This document shows positions 11,076 to 21,678 of a DNA stretch of 64,000 nt, piece by piece; position 1 is the stretch's first letter, and the number at the start of each line of letters is the position of its first letter. The DNA lies in NCBI RefSeq assembly GCF_000224145.3, contig NC_020174.2, positions 2,401,056 to 2,465,055 of the forward strand, read 5' to 3'. Made by a program: the position numbers and the translations under genes. This DNA comes from Ciona intestinalis. Lineage: Eukaryota > Chordata > Ascidiacea > Phlebobranchia > Cionidae. Below the pieces are notes generated by a model, which did no database searches, had not been told where the DNA came from, and saw nothing but the letters and a program-made list of their open reading frames with translations.

Positions 11076-11601
11076 ATTGTTTATGTTTAATATATTCTTA
11101 TTGGGATTCCTTAAACGTTTGTACTCAGTCATAGCTGGTCTCACTTTCGTAAGTCTTACAATTCGTGACTAACCTTTGTATTAAAATACATTTGACACGC
11201 ACGGTGACAAACTTTAATTGCTGCATTTTTTTCCACGTAGCAACCTTATCGTTAAGACGAATTGCGCATTTCCTGGTTAGATTTCTTTTTTTGTGTTTTT
11301 AATGGTGGTCCCGTTTGCATTAAACTATTAAAGTATAGTAAGTTGCTGTAAAGTAATATTTCATTCGCTGCTATAAGTTTCATTCTGTGATCGCACCTGT
11401 ATCGAAGCCCGAAGCCGAACCCATGCATTTTATGACTTTTCCATTCGCTTAACCTTGATTTTATATGACCACCGGTAAAATGATTGACCAAAGGTTGTAT
11501 ATTAGGCGGGTTTGTAACATATTGCGTAATGTCTTCAAATGCCTCCCGGAAAAACTTTTCTAGACCTCGATTCAACGCTTCGGTTTTAGTATATCTGACA
11601 T

Positions 11602-12119
11602 AACTTCGCTTTGGACTTTAACAAACCGTATGTTAACTTGTATGTTTATTCTACTAAAACTTTAGAAAGAAATTAGCTGTGCAACAAGAATATATATCTG
11701 GCCGGGGGGTATTTGACTCCGACACTGTGGCAAGTTGGGCAACTGAAAGCAACCACAGGAAGCTGAAAACAACCGCAGGCAGTCTATATTGCTCATTGTC
11801 TTTCCATGTATATATGAGGTACAGTGCACGTGTATGTTGCTACCTATAGAACATGCGGGATTTCCTGCGGTTACGCAATAGTTATTATGAAACCTTTATC
11901 ACCTAATTTCCAGGTCATTTTTGGCCCGCTTAAAATACGAATGTTCAAGTAATTTAACTCAGAGTTAACCCACCGTAAATTTAGAGATATATACTGCAAA
12001 TAAAAAAAGGCAGTTATAGGAGAGATAGTTGGTGAAAACAATAATAAACGTTTATGTATCAATCATTGAAATTCCAGGTAAAGTTAAATAGACATGTAAA
12101 CATGTAAATAAATAGACAT
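11602..12119. other. Intergenic, no gene seen
   Basis: AT-rich sequence with only short chance frames. No splice-consistent exon or recognisable repeat. Confidence 0.45.
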
Positions 12120-12310
12120 GTGAACATGTCATGTTTACTACCATGGCGACTGCATCGCTCAAACTTTCTGAAACGAAATAAATCATGTGTTTACGTGCAA
12201 TGCATTTCCTTTACGTGTGAATGTAGCTGCATGTTATGTCTTGTTTGCTTCAGAGTGATCAATGAGGTTGTTGTGGTCGCGTCTGATTTTTTATTCGCAC
12301 TAATCATTAT
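12120..12310 (+). repeat. Upstream copy of a duplicated promoter segment
   Basis: CCATGGCGACTGCATC, GTTTACGTGCAATGCATTTC and TGATCAATGAGGTTGTTGTG recur in order at 12825-13000, just ahead of the collagen-like gene. The two copies are separated by two MITEs (12459-12650 and 12664-12815). Confidence 0.75.
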
Positions 12311-12458
12311 CAGAGTAACCGATGAAAAGCGTTTAAGTTATGCAATTTTTGGTACACTACTGTTCCCAAAATATACTATTGAAAGATTTATTCCCATACT
12401 AAACTTATTTGCTTTTAGAAAAGACTTTTGTTTCTCTATGCGGGTAAAAAATGTACGT

Positions 12459-12650
12459 ATCGTAGGAGGGGGGAAGATGGGATACCTTTGCGCTTAATAT
12501 CTAAATATCCTGTCTTTTAAACAACTTACGGGGGAATAGGGAACGTGAGCATACGGTTTTATGATTCCTTGAAAGTTATTTGTTTCTTACCAAATGGGAC
12601 GAGAAAACAGAATGAAAAGGTGACCAATCTCCCCTCACCCTATACGATAT
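12459..12650. mobile_element. Palindromic MITE (Cimi-1 type)
   Basis: GTAGGAGGGGGGAAGATGGG to CCAATCTCCCCTCACCCTAT, with the family interior (AACAACTTACGGGGG in place of AACAACGGTC). Confidence 0.75.
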
Positions 12651-12663
12651 ATGAATACTGTAT

Positions 12664-12815
12664 AATATGATGTTCATAGGTTTAAACAATTAACAACGGT
12701 TCATGGGAGTCGAGAAAATAGGGTTTTACAATTATTTAAACGTTTTTTTGTGTACTTCTAAATGGGACCAAAAAATAGAATGAAAATGTGTCCTATCTCC
12801 CCCCACCCTACTATA
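12664..12815. mobile_element. Palindromic MITE (Cimi-1 type), left-truncated
   Basis: The interior AACAATTAACAACGGTTCAT and the end GTGTCCTATCTCCCCCCACC are intact. The left terminal repeat is missing. Confidence 0.7.
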
Positions 12816-12829
12816 CAATACTGACATGT

Positions 12830-15152
12830 CCATTACCATGGCGACTCCATCCTTTAAACTGAAACGAAATAAACCATGTGTTTACGTGCAATGCATTTCC
12901 TTTACTTGTAAAAGTAGCTGCATATGTTACGTCTTTGCTTCGGAGTGATAGATGAGGTTGTTGTGACTGATTCTGCCTTTGTATACCCGATAGAAGGCGT
13001 TCAAACCACTCTTAGCAGGAGATAGATTTTGGTAAACTAATAAATTACTCTCCCCAAAATGACTTATAAGCTGGTATTGGTTTTTCTAAGTGTTTTGCTA
13101 ACAGTCGTACATTGCTACACGAAGATGGAGTACTGTAGTATTGAATGTGCTGGGAACGAACAAGTGACAAGCCATGCGACGACCCGTGGTAACCTTACTA
13201 CTCTAGGACGTCCTGGTAAACGAGGACCACCTGGAATCAAAGGACCAATTGGACCAGCTGGTGAACCTGGACCACCCGGACCAAAAGGAGATCCAGGTAC
13301 ACCATGTAACTGTACTCTGTCGAGCGTTGAAGCTGAAAATAGTTTGCTGGTGAGAATGGCTGTATTCGAGCATATTAGGACGAAGGCACGTGTCCACTAC
13401 GATGTTGGTCTTGATACGAACGTGGTTTACGATGCTGCAAGCAACAAGATATCAAAGATATTTGATCAGGGACTCCAGCAAGCTCATATGATACAGACTA
13501 GCACGGCTCACCGACCAACTGTTGAATCCCTAAGCAGACAGAATGGGAAAAGGTATATTTCGTTTGACGGAAGAAATCAGCGGATGGCTGCTAATATAAA
13601 CTTGGACGACCAGCATAACATCAACATCTTCATTGTGTACAAAATCACCTCTTACAATACTAATGCGCAATGGTTGAGAAACGGTCTGTTTGGAAACGAC
13701 AACGGCGACTTCGACAAGTTCATTTGTTTCTTTCCTAACGGAGATATGATGGTCTCGGGGTCAGTTGGGCAATTTGTCAGAATCAGTACATACCCCACTA
13801 GGGCAAATGCTGGCGCAGTTGGAGTTTGGAACGTACTGAGTGTACAATGGAAAGTGGGAGGTCCTCCGAACTCCAGCAGTGTGTGGTGTAACGGGCAATT
13901 ACATCTACGTTTCCAAGCCGAGGTTTCCCCTGGCTCACCGAGTTTAGGTTTAGGTGGTATTAATCGTGTGGGAGGCCACCCCCTTCAAGGTTCGATCGGC
14001 GAATTTTTGGTTTACAAAGGAATTGCGATGACAGACAAGAATATAAGAGACCATCATCAATACTTCATGCATGAATGGGCGATCGACGGAACAGCACCTT
14101 AGCAATGGACATCTTTTGAACAGAATGTACAATGTTTCACAACTAATTCACGCTAATTATATATAAACCAGTTTAGTGTAAATTCTGCTAAAATTACTCA
14201 CGAAAATAAACTGTTAAAAGAGAACGCTGTGTTTTTTTTTAACAAGTTTAATCCCACACTAACTAGAACGGGTGACCTTTAAAGAATTCTTATATGCAAC
14301 TTTCATTCTTATATGCGGTTATAAACGTCGGGGAAATTGTGATGATGTTCATAACATGTTAGGTCAAGGTAAACCTTCAACAAATATTAATTGACAACGG
14401 ATATTGCAAAAAAACTCTTGTTCACTAGTGCCGATGGGTTTAAGAATGCGATGCGAAAAACAAAATAAACATTTAATGAGTTATAAATATATTCTCACGG
14501 CTAGGCGGTTGCTAACTGTTTAAAACACGAACAGGATATTTGGATATTATGTGCTAAAGGTGTCCCGTCTTCCCCTACCCTACTATACATAAGAAAACTA
14601 GACATTATGAACAAAAAAAAACGTTTAAAATTATATAATATATACAGTTTACGTGGCAAAGAAACCAGCATAATCGGTAATTTAAAAAGGTTGCAGAATA
14701 TAAATAAAATCTTTTAATTTTTTGTCCTGTTTTGCCCCACTTTGTAGTTTTATAAGTTTTATCGAGAAACTTAGAAACTCCTAAGGTTTACACGGGTATT
14801 TTGAGATTATTTATGAGAAGTGGTTTGAGCGAAATATAGAACAGGTTTTCCGAGCGTTTAATATTTTTTGTGTTATTTACGTGCATTCCTATTATAAATT
14901 TCATTTTAATCAAAATTAACAAGGATTTTGAACTCTTCCCTCTTACCCCGCCTGTTCGCAATGTTCTAAAACACTTCCGGTATGCCAATCACTAAATACC
15001 TTCTTTTGTGTATTAATATTTTTCATTAACGTGTCGTTAAAGGAGAATGCAAATTCATTGCACCACCAAAAATTCGTCATATATTTTATTTTGATCTATG
15101 AAATATGGGACAATATATGCTTAAAAGTCCCTCCTTTTCCTACTCTACTATA
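12830..15152. repeat. Left arm of a large inverted duplication
   Basis: Gene copy 1 and its 3' flank mirror 16026-18240. The order is gene, a flank containing AACATGTTAGGTCAAGGT, a MITE remnant (14500-14590), and a longer MITE (14730-15152). The same blocks recur in reverse order and orientation on the right arm. The 5' limit of the arm is approximate. Confidence 0.8.
13059..14102 (+). CDS. Secreted collagen-stalk, LamG/ConA-like domain protein, copy 1
   Basis: Single exon, 347 residues. Signal peptide 1-19 (MTYKLVLVFLSVLLTVVHC), a Cys pair around 26-30, eleven Gly-X-Y triplets at about 50-82 (GRPGKRGPPGIKGPIGPAGE and on), a CNC knuckle, then about 255 residues of beta-sandwich type. The C-terminal IGEFLVYKGIAMTDKNIRDH is the closing strand-helix seen in LamG/concanavalin-like folds. 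N-glycosylation sequons are NLT, NCT and NSS. Short collagen stalks of this kind usually trimerise secreted recognition proteins such as collectins, ficolins and C1q-like proteins, so an extracellular binding role is likely, but the ligand is unknown. The copy at 17167-18213 is a close inverted duplicate. Start chosen at the ATG heading the signal peptide. Confidence 0.88.
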   Translation: MTYKLVLVFLSVLLTVVHCYTKMEYCSIECAGNEQVTSHATTRGNLTTLGRPGKRGPPGIKGPIGPAGEPGPPGPKGDPGTPCNCTLSSVEAENSLLVRMAVFEHIRTKARVHYDVGLDTNVVYDAASNKISKIFDQGLQQAHMIQTSTAHRPTVESLSRQNGKRYISFDGRNQRMAANINLDDQHNINIFIVYKITSYNTNAQWLRNGLFGNDNGDFDKFICFFPNGDMMVSGSVGQFVRISTYPTRANAGAVGVWNVLSVQWKVGGPPNSSSVWCNGQLHLRFQAEVSPGSPSLGLGGINRVGGHPLQGSIGEFLVYKGIAMTDKNIRDHHQYFMHEWAIDGTAP

Positions 15153-16025
15153 TATTTGGTTGAGAGAAGATTGTATACCTTCAGCATAAATATCTAACTA
15201 TCCTGATCTTGTTTTAAACAATTAGCAACGGACTATATGGAAGCCGTAAAAATTCTTTGATTGTTCTTTGTTTACTACCAAATGGGATGAGAAAATTGAA
15301 CGAAAAGGTATCCCATCTTCCCCTACCCTACTATACTACACAAAGACAGTTGTACCAAAGCTTATGCAAATATAAGTGAAGTAAACTCGAAAACGGTACG
15401 GTTTTGAATGTAAAAAAAGGAACTGTATATTCAATTTAATAGGAACTATCTGCACACTGTTTAAAAATTTTACTTTAGTTTTCTTTTTTAATAAATCTGC
15501 TAAAACAACCAAGCACGACGTTATTTATGTTTGTCAATTTATTGAAGCGGTGTTTTGAAAAACGCTCTTAGTGAGAATGAGATACGTCTTCTGCCTGAAA
15601 AGATTAGAAGTTAAAACTGTACGAAGCATTTTTTATAAACGTTTAACTATTTAAAACCGTACCATTTTCGAGTTTACTTCACTTTAATTGCACCGGTGAC
15701 GTCACGGGTGTTTCTTGGTTGGGCGTGGCGTTGCCTATTTCATACAATGGGAAACGGCGGACCGTACACAAACTATTTTTTTGAGGGAGGCGTTATCTCA
15801 AACACTGATAAATATATTTTTATTGTAATTCATATTACGGGTGCAACAGTAGTATTATAGCATAGATATAGTTTTGCAATATAAACAAGTATTGCCAAGA
15901 TAATATTGCTCGTTTAACACAAACGGATAACTTTGGATCCCATTTGACCATCTCTAGGCATATACAAATTTTGTCCATTTAAAAAATAAATACACAGGCT
16001 TCGCGTATACCACTTTCTTTAAATA
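15153..16025. other. Spacer between inverted arms, no gene
   Basis: Holds one MITE (about 15150-15340) and AT-rich sequence. No open frame with coding character. Some segments here may be arm sequence that lost its partner. Confidence 0.5.
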
Positions 16026-18240
16026 ATATAGTGAAGTAGGGAAAGTACATATAGGAACTTTTAAGCAGATATTGTCCCATATTTCAAAGATCAAAATATA
16101 TGACGTTTCTTTGGTGATGCCATGAGTTTACGACATTTTAATGAAAAGTCTTAATACACACAGGAGGTATTTGTGATTCCCATACCGGGAGTATTTTAGA
16201 ACATTGCAAACAGACGGGGTAAGGGGGGGCAGTTCAAAAACCTTGTTAATTTTAAATAAAATATAATTTGTTTATTAGGAATGCACGTAAATAACACAAA
16301 ATAATATTAAACGCATGGAAAACCTATTCTATATTTTGCACAAGCCACTTCGCATAAAATATCTTCAAGTACCCGTGACTGAATTTCAAATATATCTTTT
16401 AAATGTTATCTTGTTATTATATCGGTATAATATTATCTAAAATAGCCCTGATGTATAAATTAATGAATTAAAAGCGCTTCAAAGTGTGGCGATAAAACCT
16501 ACAAAACTATAAAGTGGGGTAAGACAGGACAAAACATTAAAAGATTTTATGTTAATAGTATTCCGCAACCTATTTAACCTACCGAAATTATGCTAGTTTC
16601 TTAATCAAGTAAACTTTATATATTAAATAATTTTAAAATGGTATTTTTGTTCTGAGGCCTATTTTTCTTATATATACAATAGGATGGAGGTAGACGGGTC
16701 TCCTTTAGCACATATTATAATATTCAAATATCCTGATCGTGTTTTAAACAATTAACAACGGTCTAGTAGAATACGGTTTTATAATTGTTTGAATGTTTAT
16801 ATATTATGTTTCGCATCGCATTCTTAAACCCATCGCCACTACTGAACAAGAGTTTTTTTTGCAATATCTCTTGTCAGTTAATATTTGTTGAAGGTTTAAC
16901 TTGGCCTAACATACTATGAACATCATCACAATCTTCCGACGTTTTTATTACCGCATTTAAGAAGAATAAACGTTTTCATTAAAAGCAACCCGTTTTAATT
17001 GGTGTAGGATTAAATCTGTTAAAAATACAGCGTTCTCTTTTAACATTTTATTTTCGTGAGTAGTTTTAGCAATATTTACACTAAACTGCATGGTTTATAT
17101 ATGGTTGTGTTGCATTAGTTGTGAGCTAATGTACACTCTGGTCAAAGAATGTTCATTGCTAAGTTGCTAAGGTGATGTTCCGTCGATCGCCCATTGATTC
17201 ATAAAGTATTGATGATGATCCATTATGTTCTTGTTCGTCATCGCAATTCCTTTGTAAACCAAAAATTCTCCGATCGAACCTTTAAAGGGGTGTTTCCCAT
17301 TATTGGGATTAATACCACCTAAACCTAAATTCGGTGAGCCAGGTGAAACCTCGGCTTGGAAACGTAGAAGTAATTGCCCGTTACACCACACACTGCTGGA
17401 GTTCGGAGGACCTCCCACTTTCCATTGTACACTCAGTACGTTCCAAACGCCAACTGCGCCAGCATTTGCCCTAGTGGGGTATGTACTGATTCTGTAATAG
17501 TTCCCAATTGACCCCGGGACCATCATATCTCCGTTCGGAAAGAAACAAATGAACTTGTCAAAGCCGCCGTTGTCGTTTCCAAACAGACCGTTTCTTCCCC
17601 ATTGCGTATCAGCATCGTAAGCGGTGATTTTGTACACAATGAAGATGTTGATGTTATGCTGGTCGTCCAAGTTTATATTAGCAGCCATCCGCTGATTTCT
17701 TCCGTCAAACGAAATATACCTTTTTCCATTCTGTCTGCTTAGGGATTCAACAGTTGGTCGGTGGGCCGTGCTAGTCTGTATCATATGAGCTTGCTGGAGT
17801 CCCTGATCAAATATCTTTGATATCTTGTTGCTTGCAGCATCGTAAACCACGTTCGTATCAAGACCAACATCGTAGTGGACACGTGCCTTCGTCCTAATAT
17901 GCTCGAATACAGCCATTCTCACCAGCAAACTATTTTCAGCTTCAACGCTCGACAGAGTACAGTTACATGGTGTACCTGGATCTCCTTTTGGCCCGGGTGG
18001 TCCAGGTTCACCAGCTGGTCCAATCGGTCCTTTGATTCCAGGTGGTCCTCGTTTACCAGGACGTCCTAGAGTAGTAAGGTTACCACGGGTCGTCGCATGG
18101 CGTGTCACTTGTTCGTTCCCAGCACATTCAATACTACAGTACTCCATCTTCGTGTAGCAATGTACGACTGTTAGCACAATACTTAGATAAACCAATATCA
18201 GCTTATAACTCATTTTGGGGACAGTAATTAAGTAGTTTAC
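16026..18240. repeat. Right arm of the large inverted duplication
   Basis: Mirror of 12830-15152: longer MITE 16026-16530, MITE remnant about 16680-16800, flank with TTGAAGGTTTAACTTGGCCT at about 16888, then gene copy 2. Confidence 0.8.
17167..18213 (-). CDS. Secreted collagen-stalk, LamG/ConA-like domain protein, copy 2
   Basis: Single exon, 348 residues from the ATG at 18211-18213 (MSYKLILVYLSIVLTVVHC). An in-frame ATG 14 codons upstream would put a hydrophilic extension before the signal peptide, so the downstream start is preferred. Same plan as copy 1: signal peptide, Cys pair, eleven Gly-X-Y triplets, CNC, LamG/ConA-like domain ending IGEFLVYKGIAMTNKNIMDH. Differences cluster at three places in the lectin-like domain: around TAYDADTQWGRN, PGSIGNYYRI and NPNNGKHPF. 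The collagen stalk is unchanged. That is compatible with the loops being the ligand face, but this is inference. Confidence 0.88.
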   Translation of the reverse strand: MSYKLILVYLSIVLTVVHCYTKMEYCSIECAGNEQVTRHATTRGNLTTLGRPGKRGPPGIKGPIGPAGEPGPPGPKGDPGTPCNCTLSSVEAENSLLVRMAVFEHIRTKARVHYDVGLDTNVVYDAASNKISKIFDQGLQQAHMIQTSTAHRPTVESLSRQNGKRYISFDGRNQRMAANINLDDQHNINIFIVYKITAYDADTQWGRNGLFGNDNGGFDKFICFFPNGDMMVPGSIGNYYRISTYPTRANAGAVGVWNVLSVQWKVGGPPNSSSVWCNGQLLLRFQAEVSPGSPNLGLGGINPNNGKHPFKGSIGEFLVYKGIAMTNKNIMDHHQYFMNQWAIDGTSP

Positions 18241-18685
18241 CCAAATCTGTATCACCTGTTAATAGAAACATAGGCGTTTCACTGTTAACATATGAACACA
18301 TCTGTGCCTCGTGAGGCATTACTGTGTATATGAAGCGAGGCTCGGTTACAAGTTCAATCGTTAATCTGAAGTCAACAGGATGTGTATTATACATACAGCC
18401 ACTTTTACACGTAAAGGAAATGTTAAACACATGTCCTATCAGTATTTTTACATGTGCACAATTCCATTTATTAAACTTGGGCGCCAAATGTTTGTAGATG
18501 TTATATGTTTTTCAGCACTGCTTTAAATATATCTTTTTTACTACAACTGTCGCTTTTTCGGTTTGCACAATTTGTTGTAAATTAATGTTTGTTGTATATA
18601 GGTTTAACTTGGTATAACATTCTATGAACATCATCACATTATTCATACGTTTTTTATAACAGCAAAGCAAAACAAAAGTCTAAAT

Positions 18686-18900
18686 TTACCAATATAATAC
18701 AAAGCGACTCTTCCACAATTTATTTTTCGCTGGTTTATGTATGGTCAGTTTGCATTTGTTGTATGAAATATTATATTCTGGTAAAAGTTTGTTTATGGTA
18801 AGATACTGTCTATGCATTAAATATTGATAATGATCTGTCATTTTCTTGTCCGCAATCGCAATTCCATTATAAATCAAAAAATCGCCGACCGAAACTTTTA
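18686..18900 (-). pseudogene. Remnant of a third collagen/LamG-like gene copy
   Basis: Minus-strand text coding FLIYNGIAIADKKMTDHYQY matches only the C-terminal end of copies 1 and 2. The flank at 18580-18640 (AGGTTTAACTTGGTATAACA) matches their 3' flank. Everything upstream in the gene is missing. Confidence 0.75.
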
Positions 18901-19029
18901 ATTAAGGGGTGAAGGTCATTCATTTTTAAATCTCCCGCTAAACTTCTTTATAGATGCATTTCTAAAGATATATTTCCTTTTCCTTATAAGTAGAGATGCT
19001 AAAGTGAGGGCCTTGCGAGTGATGTGCGA

Positions 19030-19205
19030 CAATGAATAAGTGCAAGTTTGGTTTGAGTAAACTGAAATTCCTTGGGCACAATGTCGATCAACAAGAAATT
19101 AAACCATTGCCGGCCAAAGAGTAATCCGCAATTTCGCGCCGCCGACAAGCATCACGGCCCGCGAAGAATTCATTCTACCTCGTAGGTTTAGCAGCCACGC
19201 TTTTG
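19030..19205 (+). mobile_element. Fossil fragment of a Gypsy-type LTR retrotransposon
   Basis: Plus-strand text resembles the end of a Gypsy reverse transcriptase (KCKFGLSKLKFLGH, then IKPLPAK). Broken fragment only, with no LTRs seen. The same fragment, followed by the same SINE-like tail, lies near peptide copies D and E. Confidence 0.65.
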
Positions 19206-19244
19206 TCTGATACTTTTATTCAAGTCGTTTATAACTGCAGCGTG

Positions 19245-19370
19245 TGTATAACGATTGTCGTAATAACACACACGCCGCAATTGTAGCAGCGACGAGCCTA
19301 TATTTACTCTGGGTTAGAGGAAAATGCGTGCTAACCAACTATGTGCCATAACGCCAGTTATACCTGCTGC
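19245..19370 (-). mobile_element. tRNA-like SINE tail shared by the peptide-gene duplicons
   Basis: Minus strand: TTGGTTAGCACGC-like A-box, then TCTAACCCAGAG and GGCTCGTCGCTGCTAC. Related copies lie at 22925-23030, 32040-32155 and 44600-44725, always just downstream of an arginine-rich peptide gene. Confidence 0.6.
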
Positions 19371-19694
19371 TAATATAGTTGGTATAGTATTCGATATATT
19401 TGTTTTGAAATCGGAAATTTTGTTACACTATTTGTATATTTTTACATGCTCCAATAAGTCTGCTTAAACAATCGCGACGTTATTATACATTTGCCAGTTT
19501 ATTGAAGTATCAATGTTTTGGTACACGCTTTCGCTGTCTTCTACATAAAAAAGGTTGACATAAGTTGATAAAGAAATACGAAACATTAACAGTGAGGTGA
19601 TTCCACTTTGGTTTTCAGTTGAATGGAACATTATGATCATTATTTATAACAAAATCAAAGCGCATACCTGTTTCTGTGGAAAACAAATATTCAT

Positions 19695-20233
19695 TTACTC
19701 GTTGTCGAAATCTAGTTTCTCTGAAACAAATTAATAATTCATATAAGACAAATTTTATGATGAAATATATTTTGAAAACTAACCTTCTGGTTCAATCTCT
19801 TCATCCTCAGCTGCAAAACAATATTTTGGTACATTTATGTAATGATAGAACATAAACGAAAAATAATTACACAAAACGAAGCAGCAGCTGTAATGTTAAG
19901 TATTTACTTTTGTAATATATTAGATAAATCATATTAAGTGTATTGGTTGCATATTTTAAAAGAATTTATCAGCACTTACCTTCCGTTGACTCGTCAACAC
20001 CTAAGAATAATTAAAATTAGTTAAGCGATCCCTGCGTAAAAGTTCAATACAAATCAGCAATAAATATCAAAAATATAAATGCGTAGTTATATACCGTTGT
20101 CACCGGAGCGGCGGCGGCGCCAACAACGACGACGACGGACCCAGCGACGACGACGACGACGACCCAAAGACTCTCCTTCATCAATCAAACAGAGAAGTCC
20201 GAGCACCAGAGCGAAAAGCAGTAACTTGTTCAT
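19695..20233 (-). CDS. Arginine-rich secreted peptide precursor, copy B
   Basis: Exons 20095-20233, 19980-20000 (21 nt), 19784-19810 (27 nt), 19695-19720, all joined in phase 1. Product of 70 residues: signal peptide MNKLLLFALVLGLLC..., core LGRRRRRRWVRRRRCWRRRR, acidic tail (GVDESTEAEDEEIEPEE and on). The core opens with LG where copy A has WG. The second intron is compact: it lacks the MITE found at the same place in copies A, C, D and E. Poly(A) signal at 19498-19503. Divergently paired with copy C. Function inferred as for copy A. Confidence 0.82.
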
Positions 20234-20326
20234 CTGTAAAATAACAAGTTAAGTCGTAGCTTATACTTTGCTTATCTTGTCGACTTACTTTGAGTTTGCA
20301 AGTGAAGCATCGAAGCGAGTTGATCG

Positions 20327-20390
20327 TATTTATAGCCAAGTCATCAGTTGTTGCAGAAACTTCTGTATCCGGTTTCTGCAGTTGCAACAA
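20327..20390 (-). promoter_or_regulatory. TATA box plus 43-bp inverted repeat, peptide copy B
   Basis: TATAAATA (complement of 20327-20334) and the palindrome at 20348-20390. The 43-bp length is kept exactly. Confidence 0.7.
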
Positions 20391-21521
20391 TCGTGTGCAA
20401 TATTTCGAAGTTCAAATAAATCCGCTTAGTGATTAATGAACTTCCAATTACCCAAGCTGTAACAATTGTTTCGAATATCTTCATTGTTTGGCTTGGAATC
20501 TGTACCAGATCGAGTTTCAAACACAATCCACAAGTCTATTCAGCACGGGGTCATAACACAATGCAGTTAAAAGTCCAAATTGGACTGAATGTTCAAAGCG
20601 AAAAACAAACCGAAAAATGCGTTAAAGAGATTTATATTGTTACTATTTCAGCTGGACCATTTTTTACACAAAATTGCATGAGATTGTACGATGTATAGTA
20701 TGCTATTACTGTCGTCATTCAGACTAATGTGTAAAACATAATTGCTTTACTATATGGGTCCTGCATTAAGGCACGCCGTATCCGCTCAGGGATTTAGGCC
20801 AGGTTCGGCCAAACCTTAATATTTGGGTTTGCGCTTCTAAAATTCTAAATATATTCAGCAATTGCAAATAAAATTTGTATATGGATAGATATATTCAAAT
20901 GTGCTTTAAAGTTGCCACCCAAGCCAAAAAAATACGAAACAGCTTCTTAAAAAAAATTCTAAAGGCCTTTCACGAACTTTCAAATATATTTTCTGTACAT
21001 TATACAAACAATTCTTTTAAAGTTAGCAATAAACAACTACAAAACTACAGTGTGGGGGATTGTGGTACACCAGGTTAAAAAATTTTTAAATTATTCTTCT
21101 ACATTTTCTGGGTTTCCTAATTCAACAAATTGATTTGGCTGTGCTAGTTTCTATATCGAATCAATGTTTTTGTGCCTATTGTATTCCCAATTTCAAACTA
21201 ACAAACTACAAAGTGTCCCTGCATGTCCAAAAGTTTTCACTTACCCACCATGGAATAATTCTCTTTAACGTAATTGCGGTGTGGCAGGTTTTTGCACTAG
21301 TTGGTCTGTCGGTTTGAACAATCCGTTTCAATTTGGACGTTGAACTGCATTGTGTTATGACCACATGCTAAGTAAAACTTGTGGGTTGTGTTTAAACATC
21401 GATCTGGTACAGATTCCAAACCAAACAACAAAGATATTCGAAGTCATTGTTACAGCTTGGGTAATTGGAAGTTCATTAATCACTAAGCGAATTTATTTGA
21501 AATTTGAAAGATTCCACACGA
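20391..21521. other. Shared upstream region between divergent peptide copies B and C
   Basis: No gene. Both sides start with the same conserved upstream block (ACAGATTCCAAACCAAACA-like, then GTCATAACACAATGCAGTTA). The B side continues into a further block (GTCCTGCATTAAGGCACGCC) also found upstream of copy E (46820-47190), so copies B and E share the longer duplicon. Confidence 0.65.
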
Positions 21522-21584
21522 TTGTTGCAACTGCAGAAACCGGATACAGAAGTTTCTGCAACAACTGATGACTTGGCTATAAAT
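21522..21584 (+). promoter_or_regulatory. 43-bp inverted repeat and TATA box, peptide copy C
   Basis: Palindrome 21522-21564, then TATAAAT at 21578-21584. The 5' UTR exon follows, with a GTAAGT donor at 21624. Confidence 0.7.
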
Positions 21585-21678
21585 ACGATCAACTCGCTTC
21601 GATGCTTCACTTGCAAACTCAAAGTAAGTCGACAAGATAAGCAAAGTATAAGCTACGACTTAACTTGTTATTTTACAG

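Larger units (their letters stand above)
7823..11601 (-). pseudogene. Cytosolic sulfotransferase, decayed copy (SULT1)
   Basis: Paralogue of the intact gene at 27822-31188. Intact exons: 9582-9726 (CTIRNPKDQMVSWYHM, the 3'-phosphate-binding region of PAPS), 8699-8814, 8216-8376 and 7823-7935 (KVGDWKN... to stop). The exon at 10104-10212 is one base shorter than its partner (109 against 110 nt), which shifts the frame. The first exon survives only as a fragment at about 11400-11601. Its reading frame is broken near the start codon, and it lacks the end that codes the KxGTTW loop. The second exon is absent. The sequence at 11090-11340 resembles what lies upstream of SULT2, so the 5' end is a chimera of two gene copies. 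A MITE and a hAT-type element sit in the gap. Confidence 0.85.
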
